In this document: in pieces, positions 21,316 to 32,465 of the stretch
Layout of the letters: every line of letters begins with the position of its first letter
How positions within the stretch are numbered: position 1 is the first letter of the stretch
Assembly: GCA_027574665.1 (NCBI GenBank)
Contig: CM050654.1
Span: 42,775,722 to 42,839,721, forward strand
Source: Rhynochetos jubatus
Taxonomy: Eukaryota; Chordata; Aves; Eurypygiformes; Rhynochetidae
Direction of reading: 5' to 3'
Length of the DNA stretch: 64,000 nucleotides
Made by a program: the position numbers and the translations under genes
Notes under the pieces: generated by a model
Seen by the model: the letters and a program-made list of their open reading frames with translations, nothing else
Told to the model about the DNA's origin: nothing
The model's database searches: none

Positions 21316-21709
21316 GAGAAGAGGGCTGGAGCCCCTCTGCCATGGGGCCAGGCGGGGAGAGTGGGGGTATTGAGCCTGGAGAAGGGAAGGCTCCGGGGAG
21401 ACCTCAGAGACCCTTCCAGTGCCTGGGGGGGGTACAGGAGAGCTGGGGGGGCTTTTCCCAAGGGCAGGGAGTGACAGGACAAGGGGTGACGGGGTTAAAC
21501 GGAAAGAGGGAGATGGAGCTGGGCCATCAGGAAGGAATTCTTCCCACAGAGGGTGGGGGGCACTGGGACAGGTTCCCAGAGAAGCTGTGGATGCCCCATC
21601 CCTGGGAGTGCCCAAGGCCAGGCTGGATGAGGCTGGGAGCACCCTGGGCTATGGAAGGTGTCCCTGCCCATGGCAGGGGGTGGCACTCATTCCTTGATTC
21701 TATGATTTT
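21316..21709 (+). mobile_element. CR1 LINE 3' region
   Basis: Plus-orientation copy of about 390 bp. It opens with GAGAAGAGGGCTGGAGCCCC, continues through GGAGACCTCAGAGACCC, GGGACAGGTTCCCAGAGAAG and GGCTATGGAAGGTGTCC. After GGGGTGGCACT a deletion removes the usual GGTCCCTTCC motif, and it ends at CTTGATTCTATGATTTT. Confidence 0.96.
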
Positions 21710-22135
21710 CCCTCACACACAGATGGGGGTAACCGAAGCGACGACACCAGGAGAGGCGCAAGAGGTCACCCCACCAAAGGAGTGCTGGGAGAGCACCTGG
21801 AACCACTCAGGCTGGTGAAGCGGGATGAGCTCTGCCCTGACCTGGGCCCCTTGCAGAGACAGACAAGTGCAAAAGCCAAGGCATGTGTAAAAGCTCCCAG
21901 CAAGCGCGGGGGGCATCAGGAAATGGGGTAAAATCCTGCTCTTCCTGCGGTGCTGTTGGTCTGTGGGACCCTTGTCGGTTTTATCCCACCTAAGCACGAG
22001 CATGACGGAGCTGACTTTAGCCCTTGGACTGAATTAAACTGGGAATGAAACGTGTGTGTTTGTGCGGATGAAGGATGCATTTTCCTCCTGCTCCTCCTAG
22101 AAGCTGCTGCCCGGTGGGTGGAACATCCCCGGCAC
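21710..22135. other. Intergenic DNA, nothing recognised
   Basis: Unique sequence of mixed composition between two CR1 copies. Confidence 0.5.
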
Positions 22136-22201
22136 GGCTGGAACGGGACCTTAAAGATTACCCAGTTCCAACCCCCCTGCCGTGGGCAGGGACACCTTCC
22201 A
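22136..22201 (-). mobile_element. CR1 LINE small remnant
   Basis: A 66 bp remnant matching the CR1 3' region (GGCTGGAACGGGACCTTAAA, then CAGTTCCAACCCCCCTGCC and GGGCAGGGACACCTTCCA). The terminal repeats are missing and the 5' side is truncated. Confidence 0.85.
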
Positions 22202-24869
22202 CAATAATGGGTAATTCTCCAACGAGTGACAAATACCTCGTTATTTTGGTAACCTGCCCGTTGACGTGCTTTTAGACACACACGTGGTTGCATTCAATGA
22301 GGAACATTTCAATTTACCTTTAAATAATTCGGGTTTAGAATTACGTAGCTGGGAAATTTTGGATTCTGGCTGTAGATCAGCCAACGTTGCTCGGCACGCC
22401 GGAGAGCCCCAGTGCGTACCGGGCTCTGGCTGGGTTTGATTTATGAACACAGTGTTAAATAGTCCTTGCCTGGGACGAAAAAAACAATCAGCTAAGTAGG
22501 GAACAAAAAAGAAGGGGAGAGATTGGAAGTTTTATCATCCTGATCGTTCCCAGGGTAAACTGAGGCACCAAGTCATGTGGAGGGGGAAGAGGCACACGGA
22601 GCAACGGGAAAAAGTGATATCCCAGAGGTAGGGGTTGGTGGGGAATTAATCGGGGCCTCCCGCACCCGCAGCAGCGAGCCAAATGTCTTCATCCGCCACG
22701 TAAGTGCAGTGAAAGGGTATCCGTGTGCGGTTACGGGGTCTGCAGCCTCGGGAGGAACGGAACCGTGTAAAGCGTCACTTCCAGATGAAAACGTCGCCGC
22801 GTCTTCTGCAGGCGAACCCTCCCCGCAAAGAAGTATGCGCCGCAGATCGAAGCCTTGTGAGCCTCTCGTGGGCGTGCCTCTTGGGGTATGCGGATCCTCT
22901 CGGGAGTTACGTGGAAGGACGCGATGGCCCACGTTTTCCCAGACCCGGCACCTTGTCGCTGCTGTTCACGTTTAATTAGTAGACATTTCTTCTCCCTGAG
23001 CATATTTACTTGAATTCCTTGTTCCTACGGCAACCCAGCCAGCACCGCTGCCGCCGGCGGAACAGCCTAGACTAACCTAAGGAAAAGGGAATGGAGATTA
23101 ACGAGCAAGCTCGATACTGAGATCGTACCGCAAAGGCCGGGCTTGGCAAGAGCAGCATCACGAAGCAGGCTGGGAGAAGGCGCTCCTCCCAAGGAGCCTG
23201 CTCGCAGCCGCGTCGGTTGGCCTTTACCCAAGGGCACCTATAGCACACGGGCTCGGGGAGACGGCCTGTTCCGCGCCACGTTCCCGGTGGTTGGCTATCC
23301 GCGCCGGTAAAGGGGTTGCTCTCTGTGTATTTCATAATCCCAATCCGTTTCAAAACACCTTCCAAGGGAATAGCTAAACAATATCCCAAGCGTTGCGATC
23401 GACAGATGGCCCCCTCGCTGATGCGGCTGGAGTTTCAATCTCTGAATTACCTAACGGCATCGCAGCGGCTCAGAAGGGAGAACATTCCTTGCAGGAGGAC
23501 GCACGCGTCGCCACGTTTATTTACGGCCTTACCTCAGGTGTCCTCACCTGCGTGAGCACTGAGGGTGACGTTAGGAGTCTGATTTGGGACAAAGAGCCGA
23601 CCATTCTGCCCCTGCGAGGTTATAGACGTCCCTTTTTTACACTGAAAGTGCAAAACAAAGTGACTGAAGGGAAAGGGCCATTCCTAAGTTACCGGGAGAA
23701 GCACCTCATTTAAATACTGCTTCACGCTGCGGGATTCCGGCCCTTTTCAAGGAAGAAGCAGGGTCTCAGTCCTCCCGTGCTTTCTGCTGCCGGCGCAGTG
23801 TGCCCACCGTCGCCCCGCAGCAGGACGCTTTGTTAACCGGTTTGTGCCGTGTTCAGTACGTCTGGCGGGGCGGCACCAGAAACTCCAAGTGGCTCGTTTT
23901 CCAGATCTCCAAACGGCACTGGGGACTTTGGGGGGGTGTGCTTTTACACGGGGTGTTTCAGGCGTTCTGGGGGAAGGTCGCAGCGATGCGGGTAAGGAGG
24001 GAGCCGTGGGGAAGCCTCCCGGTGATCTAGCGGGAAGGGGACTCTCCCCGCCGACCTTCCGGCACCATTTCATTAGCGCTGGGCTGCGAGCAACACGTTT
24101 AATGCGAGGGGTCTGCTTTGTTTGCCGCCTCCGAAAATATTTGGGTGCCAATCGTCTGGTTTGGAGACATCTGAGCCAGGGCTTGAACCTCCCTCATCTC
24201 CCTTCCACCAGCGGTCCCCTCCCCGTGCCAGAGCCTCCCACCGAAGCTGCCCTCTGTGACGATGCCATACGGGCACCCACGGGGCTCGGGAGCGGTCCGA
24301 AACGCCCCGGTGAGCCACCCCGGTGGTAAGCGGGCCTGGGGATGTCTTTTTCCTCTTAAATCCATGAGTTCAGAGCCCCGGAGTTATCCCTTTTACAGAA
24401 ATAACTCTCGGGTGCCATCAACCCACGCAAGCACCTTCAGCAGTCTCTGCGCCGCCGGTGGCTGGCAAGGCGAGGGGGGAGAAGAGCTCGCGTTATGCAT
24501 TACTGCCCACTTCCCAAGCTTCAGTGTCCCTGCAAATATTAGCCATCGCATGAATTAATGAATCTTGGCGACCAAACAGCGGGGCGCCTTCTGCCGCAGT
24601 GCGTGCCCTGAACCCCGCAATCCGGGATGTGCTCCCGGCCTTGTACGGAGTGCCTTTTAATACCAAAGAACACAACAACTTAAATGCCATTCCCTGGTTT
24701 TATGAAAAAGCAATATCGGAGAGTAAACAGGGCAAATACCAACAAGGACGGACACGCGAGTCGAATCAAACAATAAATTCAAATAATATCGCTAAATCGA
24801 AGAGCAGAGGCAGGGTCTGAGAGCTCCTTTCTCTCCGTGACTTTTCTGGAGAGCCGAGCAGCCGAGCCC
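22202..24869. other. Intergenic DNA, no gene seen
   Basis: About 2.7 kb of unique sequence with moderate CpG content. Mildly AT-rich patches at 22280-22350, 23320-23400 and 24640-24800 are too weak to call. The 73-codon frame 24599-24820 opens on GTG and has no domain, so I do not call it a gene. Confidence 0.45.
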
Positions 24870-25078
24870 GCGTAAGAATAACCTATTCTCCTTTCCCATT
24901 AACAGCAACAATCAAGGCTGGATTAAACCTCTTCAAATAATTCTCCACGTAGAGATAAAGCATGAAAGAGAGAGAGACAAACTCCGACGTATTCTTGCGC
25001 CACTGGTAATAAGCTTACGTCTGGAATAGACTTGTTAAATAATTAGAGTTAAATTACCTCCTCTCCTACCAGCGCCTT
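24870..25078. promoter_or_regulatory. Candidate conserved non-coding element
   Basis: AT-rich, repeat-free block with CCCATTAACAGCAACAATC, CTTCAAATAATTCTCC, GTAATAAGCTTACG and TTAAATAATTAGAGTTAAATT words. It has no open frame and contrasts with CpG-rich sequence after 25100. Confidence 0.38.
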
Positions 25079-25379
25079 TCTCAGCTTTTCCTTCCTAAGT
25101 TGCGGCTTAACGGAGAGGAATCGGTACGGGAACACGTGGGAGAGGACGGGGTGAACACGGCAGGTCTGCACCTTGTTTTTCCGCACGTGCGCCGCGGGTT
25201 ACTGAGCGTTGTCATCGAGGGTCCCTGGGGGAGCCGGAGCAGCCCGACCCCGGCTCCCAGTGCCCGCTTGCCCCCCGCCCCGGCACCACGCACACGCGTG
25301 TGCAGGCATGCACGCACACCCCAGGACCCGCGGGCCGCCGGAGCCCCAGCCCAGGTCCCTGCTCTTAAACAGAAGGCAC
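25079..25379. other. GC-rich spacer
   Basis: Unique, CpG-rich, with a short alternating CACGCACACGCGTGTGCAGG tract near 25288. No gene is seen. Confidence 0.5.
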
Positions 25380-25860
25380 AAAAGAAGGAATTGAGATTTG
25401 CAGATCTGATAATGAGCCAGTTAATGACATAAATGATACCTCAAGAACCTCACTAAACCATCCAGGTCCTACAATTTAATCTGTAATAAATACTCCTGCA
25501 TCATTGCGAGATGGCTGCTCATAATGGCAAATGAAATATGCTGGTATGATAGGTACAATAAATCTGGATTTTCCTATGGTTCCCTCAGGCTAGAACAATA
25601 TGTAACCAGAGTGCGCACTGTCAGGATGAGCAGATCTCAAAGCCATCATAAAATCTAAATGGGGACTAATTAGGAGGCCCTTCCCTTCTAGAGTTACTAT
25701 TTCTATTGACATTTTCCATGCATGAGCCCCTCCATAACATCATAAGTCACCAAGATAAGAACTCCCTAGATTATAGGGAAAAAGCTTTAATGGAGAAGTT
25801 GAACTCAAAGGCGATGCATAAATTTTCCTTCTGATACCCCAGGAAGTCTGTGTTCAGTAC
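25380..25860. promoter_or_regulatory. Strong candidate conserved non-coding element
   Basis: About 480 bp of uniform, repeat-free, AT-leaning sequence without CpG decay patterns or long frames. Words include GAGCCAGTTAATGACATAAA, CAATTTAATCTGTAATAAA, GCTCATAATGGCAAATG, GGGGACTAATTAGGAGG and GATGCATAAATTTTCC. The absence of any repeat or low-complexity patch over this length, next to GC-rich DNA on both sides, makes it one of the best ultraconserved-like candidates. Function is inferred. Confidence 0.5.
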
Positions 25861-27500
25861 TTTCTTTACAAACTTTCCTCCCCGGCGCCGGGTACTGCTC
25901 CGTCCAGCTCCGTCCCTGCTCCAACCTCGCCTGGGGTCCCGGGGTGTGGTGGGGGGACGTGCCAGGCCCTCAGCACACCCAGCCTGGCTCCTGGCAGAGC
26001 ATCGCCCACTCTGCACTCTGATGCCTGTTGCAGAGGACGGGGTGATGAGCTGGCGAGGCCACGGGGCACAGGGAAGGTGAGCCCGAAGGTGCCTATGGGG
26101 TCCGTTGGTGGTCTCCATAGCCCCCAGGGACAAGAGCAGCTCGGTGTGGGATGGAGCACGTGCGCTGCCAGAGCTTTGGGGCAAAATTCCAGGGGACCAA
26201 ACGGCGATAACAGAGCCAGGATTGTCCACGGGTGTGTGATGGTCTGCGGGGGCCGTGCCTGGGGCAGCAGGAGAGGGGCAGCGGACCATGTGCCGTGCCT
26301 GCTCCTGGCTGCAGGGCATGCCCCTGGGGAAACCCAGCACCCACACAGTGAGGGTGGGTGTGTATCGGGGCAAGAACATCACCGCTGCTTCCGTGGGCAA
26401 CCTCCTCACCCCCCTTTGGTCACCACGCCAGGGCTTTGGGGAGCAAGCCGGGTTCCTGCAGAGCCATAGCCCGCGCCGGCAGGCACCCGCAGGCCGGCAC
26501 CGGGGGTGTCTGAAGGGATTTCTCCCTCTGCCTGAGCACGCAGGGGTATGGGAGCAATGGGTGCTCTGAGGCTGGCAACCGGGTGGGTGTGAATGCACAT
26601 GCACCATGTGCGTAGCTGCGCTCCCCCTACCTACACGGGACTTACAAACACCTGGGCTCCTCCTCAGCTGAGCACAGAAAGCAAGATTTATGGGCTGTTT
26701 ACAGCAGACTTTACATTCGATTTTCCCTTGTCACACTCACACAAAGTAATTGCCCTTGTGCGCACGCGAATATTCCTGTTTGCGGGAGGCGTGGGCACGG
26801 AGCCTCTCCTGCCAAACCGCCTCCAGCCGCAGGATTTAGGAATGGTCCCACCGCTGCGATGCTGCAGGTTGTCCCGAGCCCGTATGAATGATGCGGACGA
26901 GGTCCCTGTATGGCACTGCAGACATGATGCTCTGCCAGGGAAAAGGGTGTGGGAGCAGCCCCAGGATCCCACTGGCTGGGAAGATAAACCAGGAGCAGCA
27001 GGCAGCCGGGCGCTCCGACAAGGATGGCCACAGGCGTTCCGTGTCCTGCCCCATCGCCTTGAGCGTGGCACTCACGCCTCAAATACCTTCGGTGCTTTGC
27101 TGAAATACCCACAGCTTGGCGATAGCAGCAGACGGATTCTGGCCTGGGGGACCCCGGGGCTCCCACTCCCCTGTTCCGGCAGTGCTGGCACACCTCAGCC
27201 CTGAAAATCCCAGTGCAGAGGGAATAAACTGCAGGTGTGGACTCAGTCACCCACGCAGGAGTGAACACCTTTTCTTTTTCCTGACACCCCCACCTTCTCA
27301 CCCTACAGACGAAGAGCCAAAGCGGCCTCAACCCCCGGCGCAGTCCGTGCTGGCATGGTCAACGCCAGAGCACCCCCGCGGCACCAGCACCCCCACCTTC
27401 CCCTTGGAAACACTAACACAGTCCCGCTTTGCCTTCTCTTTATAAACTGAAACAGCACATCATGTTCTTCTGGCTGGTTTGCTGTCCTGTTTGAAAGATC
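25861..27500. other. GC-rich intergenic DNA, no gene seen
   Basis: About 1.6 kb of unique sequence. The 278-codon minus frame 25771-26607 begins beyond this stretch and has no domain. It is overlapped by opposing frames and its C-terminal part runs into the AT-rich block. A small AT-leaning patch at 26690-26765 (TTTACATTCGATTTTCCC, AAAGTAATTGCCC) is the only regulatory-looking piece. Confidence 0.45.
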
Positions 27501-27673
27501 GTGCCGTGTCGTGCCGTGCCGTGCTGTTCCGTGCTGTTCCGTGCCGTGCCGTGCTGTTCCATGTCGTGCCGTTCCGTGCCGTGCCGTGCCATGCCGTGCC
27601 GTGCCGTGCCATGCTGTTCCATGCCATGCCGTTCCGTGCCGTGCCGTGCCATGTCGTGCTGTGCCCTGCTGTA
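27501..27673. repeat. (GTGCC)n/(GTTCC)n pentanucleotide satellite
   Basis: About 34 five-base units, mostly GTGCC with GTTCC, ATGCC, GTGCT and GTGTC variants. Frames on both strands remain open and read RAVPCRAVPC or ARHGTARHGT peptides, purely because of the unit. Confidence 0.97.
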
Positions 27674-28255
27674 CCAACAGCGCTTGCAGCCACACCAGCC
27701 GGGCATCTCACACCCACACGCCGCGAATTCCCTGCAACACCCCGACGTTACTGATGCCCGTGACACCTCAGCAGCTTCCCGGGTGCTCTGTCATGACATA
27801 CGTTATCTTATAAGATGAGCGCACGAGCATTTGCACGTAAAAAGGGAAAGTGGCCCCGCGGAGCCCAGCTCGGGGGTGTCTGGTGATTTGGTGTCAGCCT
27901 CTGTGAATCAGCCACACGTGGTGTGTTAAAATTTGTGGGGTTTGACTCTCTGTCAGTCAGGTTTTTTATCTCTTTGCTTTACTTACATTTTTTTAAGGGG
28001 TTTTGCAGCTGCTGTTACCATTTTTAATGGGAAGCCCAATCCTCATCCGATGGGTGCCCGTAGCAGCTGGAGCTGGGTACCATTATCAGCAAAATGCACC
28101 TTATTGAGCACAGAGCTGGGACAGAAGCCCTAAACCCACTCAAACTCTGGGTGCTGGGCAGCTCTGGGCTCCTCAGAGGGTGCTCGGGGGCGGGGGGGGA
28201 TGTGCAGTGGGACCCCCCGGCACAGCTTGGTACGCCAAGCATGGCTAATGGCTTA
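27674..28255. other. Intergenic DNA, nothing recognised
   Basis: Unique sequence with a T-rich patch around 27960-28010. No gene or repeat is seen. Confidence 0.5.
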
Positions 28256-28500
28256 TTATTTCATAGTCTTAAAAATACATGAAAAATGAATTTTTATGAG
28301 CTTTTACAAGTATTTTCCCCCTCACGTACGTAAACCAACAGGAAAATACACCAAGAAGAAACTGTAGCGAGGCAACCTGCGTCGTACGGAACGCGTGATG
28401 GCTCCGACCGCTGATGACATTTATCTTTACTCATGAGGGAAGACCTAATAACATGAATTATCAGGTCCCTCCTCGCTCATGAAGAATAATGTCATACAGG
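28256..28500. promoter_or_regulatory. Candidate conserved non-coding element with hairpin
   Basis: AT-rich block with AAAAATGAATTTTTATGAGC and ACGTACGTAAACC. Its last 85 bases form an imperfect inverted repeat (28414-28495). The short spacer 28501-28669 to the next block is GC-rich and featureless. Confidence 0.42.
28414..28495. repeat. Imperfect inverted repeat, 82 nt hairpin
   Basis: The outer arms ATGACATT and AATGTCAT pair perfectly. Moving inwards, TCTT pairs with AAGA and CATGAG with CTCATG. The inner arms ACCTAATAA and TTATCAGGT pair with one mismatch around a six-base loop, with bulges in between. Read as RNA it folds on either strand; read as DNA it is a symmetric site array. Confidence 0.75.
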
Positions 28501-28669
28501 ACCCACGCCGTGCGCCATCGGAGGTGTTGGGTACTAATCCTCCTATTGCTGGAGCCGGCGGATCGCTCGCCTTCTCACTGTGTTCCGGACAGAAGGCCAG
28601 CCTGCCCGGCACGGCGCCGGAAACGCAACTCTCCAGGAGCTCGTGAAGGAAGTGCTGGAGTTTTCGCCC

Positions 28670-28945
28670 GTGATCCTCTGTGATCTTCCAATGCACATTA
28701 TATTTTTGAAAATTACTGACATAGGTAAACAAGCATTTTCTCAAAAACAGCATTCCTGAAGGATGAGTCTAAATGCCCTTTCCTCAACTTTGTGTTTGCA
28801 CAGAGTTATACAGGGGAAATGAGCCTTCAGAGAATTATTACAGGGCAAACGAGAAGCAGCCAAGTTTATGAAAAAATAGCACAAAAATGACTGAGAGGAT
28901 AGAGATCTATATCCTCAGTCAACTCCAGCTCCATTTCTTTTTTTT
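28670..28945. promoter_or_regulatory. Candidate conserved non-coding element with palindrome
   Basis: AT-rich, repeat-free block with CACATTATATTTTTG, GGTAAACAAGC (forkhead core GTAAACA), GAATTATTACAGGG and a near-perfect palindrome at 28888-28921. It ends in a T-tract near 28935. Confidence 0.42.
28888..28921. repeat. 34-nt palindrome with 12-bp stem
   Basis: TGACTGAG-AG-GATA on the left is the exact reverse complement of TATCCTCAGTCA on the right, apart from a two-base AG bulge. The central eight bases are GAGATCTA. Confidence 0.85.
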
Positions 28946-29251
28946 CTTTAAGGAAAAGCACTGGCAGGTGTGATTTACTCTGTATTTTCTAGCAGGATTC
29001 ACCAAGGAGGGGAGCCGAGGCACCCTTGCTGCTCCTGCCCGGCGGGAGAACACTGGGGTGGGAGCGTGGGTCTCGGTCAGGGGGAGACGGCACTTGCCGG
29101 CTGCAGTGCACGAGGGATCCCGGTGCCCTTTCAGGGTCTGTAGAGACCCCGTCACCTTCCTCCTCGCTCTGGTCACCATGCTCACGCGGAGCACCGTGGC
29201 ATCCAGCCGACAGCATCCCATTATAGCCATGGCAATAGATGCTCTAGTTCT
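28946..29251. other. Intergenic DNA, nothing recognised
   Basis: Unique sequence up to the start of a CR1 copy. Confidence 0.5.
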
Positions 29252-29660
29252 ATAGAATCACGGAATCGTTTGGGTTGGAAAAGACCTTTAAGCCCACCGA
29301 GTCCAACCGTTCCCCCAGCACTGCCCAGCCCACCACTGACCCATGTACCTGAGCGCCTCGTCCACATGGCTCTTAAATCCCCCCCGGGATGGGGACTCCC
29401 CCCTCCCTGGGCAGCCCCTTCCAGTGCCCGACAGCCCTTTCCGGGAAGGAATTTCCCTGATATCCAACCTAACCCTCCTTTTCCACCGGGCAGCTTTCCA
29501 GCCCCTCCTCCCCACGCCTGGAGTGGTGCCGGGGTTGTTGTGGCCCAGGGGCAGGACCCGGCACTTGGCCTTGTTGACAGTGGCCTCGGCCCGTGGATCC
29601 AGCCTGTCCCGACCCCTCTGCAGAGCCTCCTGCCCTCGGGCAGATCCACAGTGTCTCGCA
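29252..29660 (-). mobile_element. CR1 LINE, different subfamily
   Basis: It starts ATAGAATCACGGAATCG, then TTTGGGTTGGAAAAGACC and GAGTCCAACCGTTCCCCC. It continues with CCCCTTCCAGTGCCCGACAG, GCACTTGGCCTTGTTGA and CTGCAGAGCCTCCTGCCCTC. This 3' untranslated region differs from the other CR1 copies in the window (AAAAGACC instead of AAGGGACC, no GGGCAGGGACACC block), so it belongs to another CR1 lineage. No coding capacity remains. Confidence 0.93.
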
Positions 29661-31002
29661 CTTCTCGTCTGAGGATTTTGAAGAGGCTCTCCACGAGCTG
29701 CGTTTGTAACTGCAGCTGAGATTTCTGCGGCAGACCCATTTTTCCAAAGTTCCGCTCAGACACTTTGTAATGACGGTGTATAAATACCGAAGACAAACAC
29801 CCACCAGCTTTCCACCGCAAGGATGGGAATTCAGGGAAATGGAAAACAAATATATTTAGGATTTAATGCAATACAAATTCTTGGTCAAATAGCCGTGGGG
29901 TTTAAGTGGCTCTGGGAACCCTTCACTTGAAGATAGATGGGCGAGGAGCAACGCTTTGTTCCCACACGTTCGACAGAATCCCTGGTACTGCAGCAGGGCT
30001 GCTCAGGCCTTTTATCTTAAATATTCCAGTCGGCGGCTCGTACTGTACACACGAGGGTGGGTGGGCTGGGCCACCGCAGGGAAATCATTCACAACCCAGC
30101 AGAATAAACAGGAAAGCTCGTGAACAATCTCTCCCTCCATAAATTTTCTCCTGCTTTTTATGTAGTTGCTCCCAAGGTAAAGGACAGGACGGCGGCCGCC
30201 CGCCTTCCCGGGCAGCTCGGGCACAGGAGCCACGGCTTGTGATGGCCCATGGGTGTGACGCCCCGGGACCTGCTCCTGGCACCGCTGCCCATGGAGAGCA
30301 CCACAGCGTTTAAAAACCCGCCGAAACTCTGATAATAGCGACGCTAAACTGCGGGTTAAACTTCTTGTCGTTACCGTTGAGCGTACGCGATGTCTGCAGA
30401 GAAGGCCCGGCGATGCTGGAGCATCCTCTACTTCGAGGAGCCACCCCCTCCTGCCGACCGAATCCCAGTCGGACATCGCTAAGGAAGAATGATTTATCAA
30501 CAGAAATAAATCAAAATGACTGTTTAGCAGAGCTGATCAGCTCGAAAGGAGAACTTGTGGAAACACAACCGCGTCGGAACATGGCGCATCCGTCTCCGCT
30601 ACCGTGGCGTGGCAGATCTCATTTAGTCACGGCACCCATTGGCGTGTGCCCTTTAGTCCCGCCAGAGATTTAGAAATGGGGAAGAACGGAATTTTATCTC
30701 ATATTAAGGATAATCCTATTTCGTAGGATAAATCTATAATCCAGGCAGTGCAGTTCAGGATCGCGCCACGCGTTCCTGCGGATGCAGGTAACACATCATC
30801 GTGGTGCCCAGGGCGCGGCGAAGCCGGGACATGCCATGGTGGGTGCAGGGGCATCACCAGTCTTTGCGGTTTATGGCAAGAGCCACGTCATCCTTCTCCA
30901 CCCTTCCTGAAGGTGAATAAATAAATGAACTCGTGGTACAATTATAGCTGTCCTTGGAAGCAGCGCTTACAGCAGCCTTCCAAAGCCTTCCAATCCCGAA
31001 GG
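29661..31002. other. Intergenic DNA, no gene seen
   Basis: About 1.3 kb of unique sequence. AT-rich patches lie at 29835-29890 and 30480-30530. A small perfect inverted repeat ATCCTA/TAGGAT with five-base loop lies at 30713-30729. The minus frame 30012-30500 has no known domain. Confidence 0.45.
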
Positions 31003-31317
31003 GGCCTACAGGAGAGCTGGGGGGGCTTTTCCCAAGGGCAGGGAGTGACAGGACAAGGGGTGACAGGTTTGAATGGAAAGAGGGAGATTGAGATGGGCCA
31101 TCAGGAAGGAATTCTTCCCGCAGAGGGTGGGGAGCACTGGGACAGGTTCCCAGAGAAGCTGTGGGTGCCCCATCCCTGGGAGTGTCCAAGGCCAGGCTGG
31201 ATGAGGCTGGGAGCACCCTGGGCTATGGAAGGTGTCCCTGCCCGTGGCAGGGGGTGGCACTGGGGGGCTTTAAGGTCCCTTCAACCCAAGCCATTCTGTG
31301 CTTCCATGATTCTGTGA
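31003..31317 (+). mobile_element. CR1 LINE 3' region
   Basis: Plus-orientation copy beginning near CCTACAGGAGAGCTGGGGG, through GGGAGTGACAGGACAAGGGG and GGGACAGGTTCCCAGAGAAG. It ends with CAACCCAAGCCATTCTGTGC and the ATGATTCTGTGA terminal repeats. Confidence 0.96.
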
Positions 31318-32465
31318 CACAGTGGGGCTGAAAAAGAGGAAAGCTGGAATCCTGAAGGCACGGAGGAGAAACGGGGACCCTCGCTGTAAAAGCACCACTG
31401 CTTTTGTGTGAACACCACGGAGCAGCATCCATGTCACTTCGAGTGTTGGTGCCCCCGGTCACTGCGGCGGCGGTGGCCGTGCCATCCCAGCGCGCCAGGA
31501 CCCGTGCGTTGCTTCGGCAGAGCGTGTTTGGCACGAGCCCACCCTCAGGCGCAGCACAGGGGCGAGCAGCTGGCTGCCCCTGGGGGCGAGGGGCCGTCAG
31601 GAGCCCCCGGTAATGCGCCACACAATTGCAAACAAGTGGTGTTGCTTAGCAATTTGCTGCAGCGCGCGCGAGGGCTGCGGAACGGGCAAAAGCTTTGTCA
31701 GGAGCTACAGCATTATTATTATTACTATTTAAAGAGCATCCCAGATGTGCATGGCACTTTATGGACACACATAATTGATGGTCCTTGCCCCCTGAAGCTG
31801 AAATAGCACAAACCCAGCCCCAGACAACAATGAGCACGGCTGTGGAAAGCCAGAGAGCAGCGGCACTTGCGAAAGAGCAGGGGCTGCACCCATTATCACA
31901 TCTGCTCTTGCACTTGACCTGCACCGATTGCAGGCACGGCAAGTTTTTTCTCCGGTTTTCACTGAACGCCCAATGGCAAGGACAGGAGAGTGGTTTAAAT
32001 TATGGTATGTGTCTCTCCAGAGCTCAGGATGGTGCCCAGGCAGGAGGCATCGCTGCCCCGGATGCCTCAGCGGCGTGCACGGAACAGCTTCCCCGGCCTG
32101 AGCACGGCGGTAAGGATGCCCAGCACCCGTACGGCCGGCAGTCCCTGCCCTAGATGGTCACCTAACGACTCTGGTACCGGAGTGGTTGGCAGGTTTTTCA
32201 GCTTTCTGTGGGAATCAGGAAATATTCCCGAGGACGAACTGACTGACTGTACATTCTGGGATTGCTGTTGTGCGAGGACATCCCACCGCAGCCCCAGCCA
32301 GGGCTTTGGGGACAGTGCCTGCCCCTCTTTGTGGCAGATAGAGTTTTTGTTCTCACACGGACTGCCATTATTTTAACTGTGGTTTAGACTTGGCGGTACA
32401 AAAATGGCCTCAGCTATGAATGGCATGCTGCGTTTTTAAACACAGCCCATCATTAGCCCAGAAAC
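31318..32465. other. Intergenic DNA, no gene seen
   Basis: Unique sequence with a short ATT-repeat (31713-31730) and mixed composition. No gene, RNA or regulatory block is strong enough to call. Confidence 0.45.

Noticed and set aside
24599-24820. 73-codon frame with ordinary-looking protein composition
   Set aside because: It opens on GTG, not used as a start in ordinary vertebrate genes, and has no domain or splice context.
25771-26607. 278-codon minus frame
   Set aside because: No recognised domain, opposing frames overlap it, and its end runs into an AT-rich block that looks non-coding.
27303-27818. Histidine/arginine-rich and cysteine/arginine-rich frames
   Set aside because: Encoded by the GTGCC pentamer array in multiple frames.
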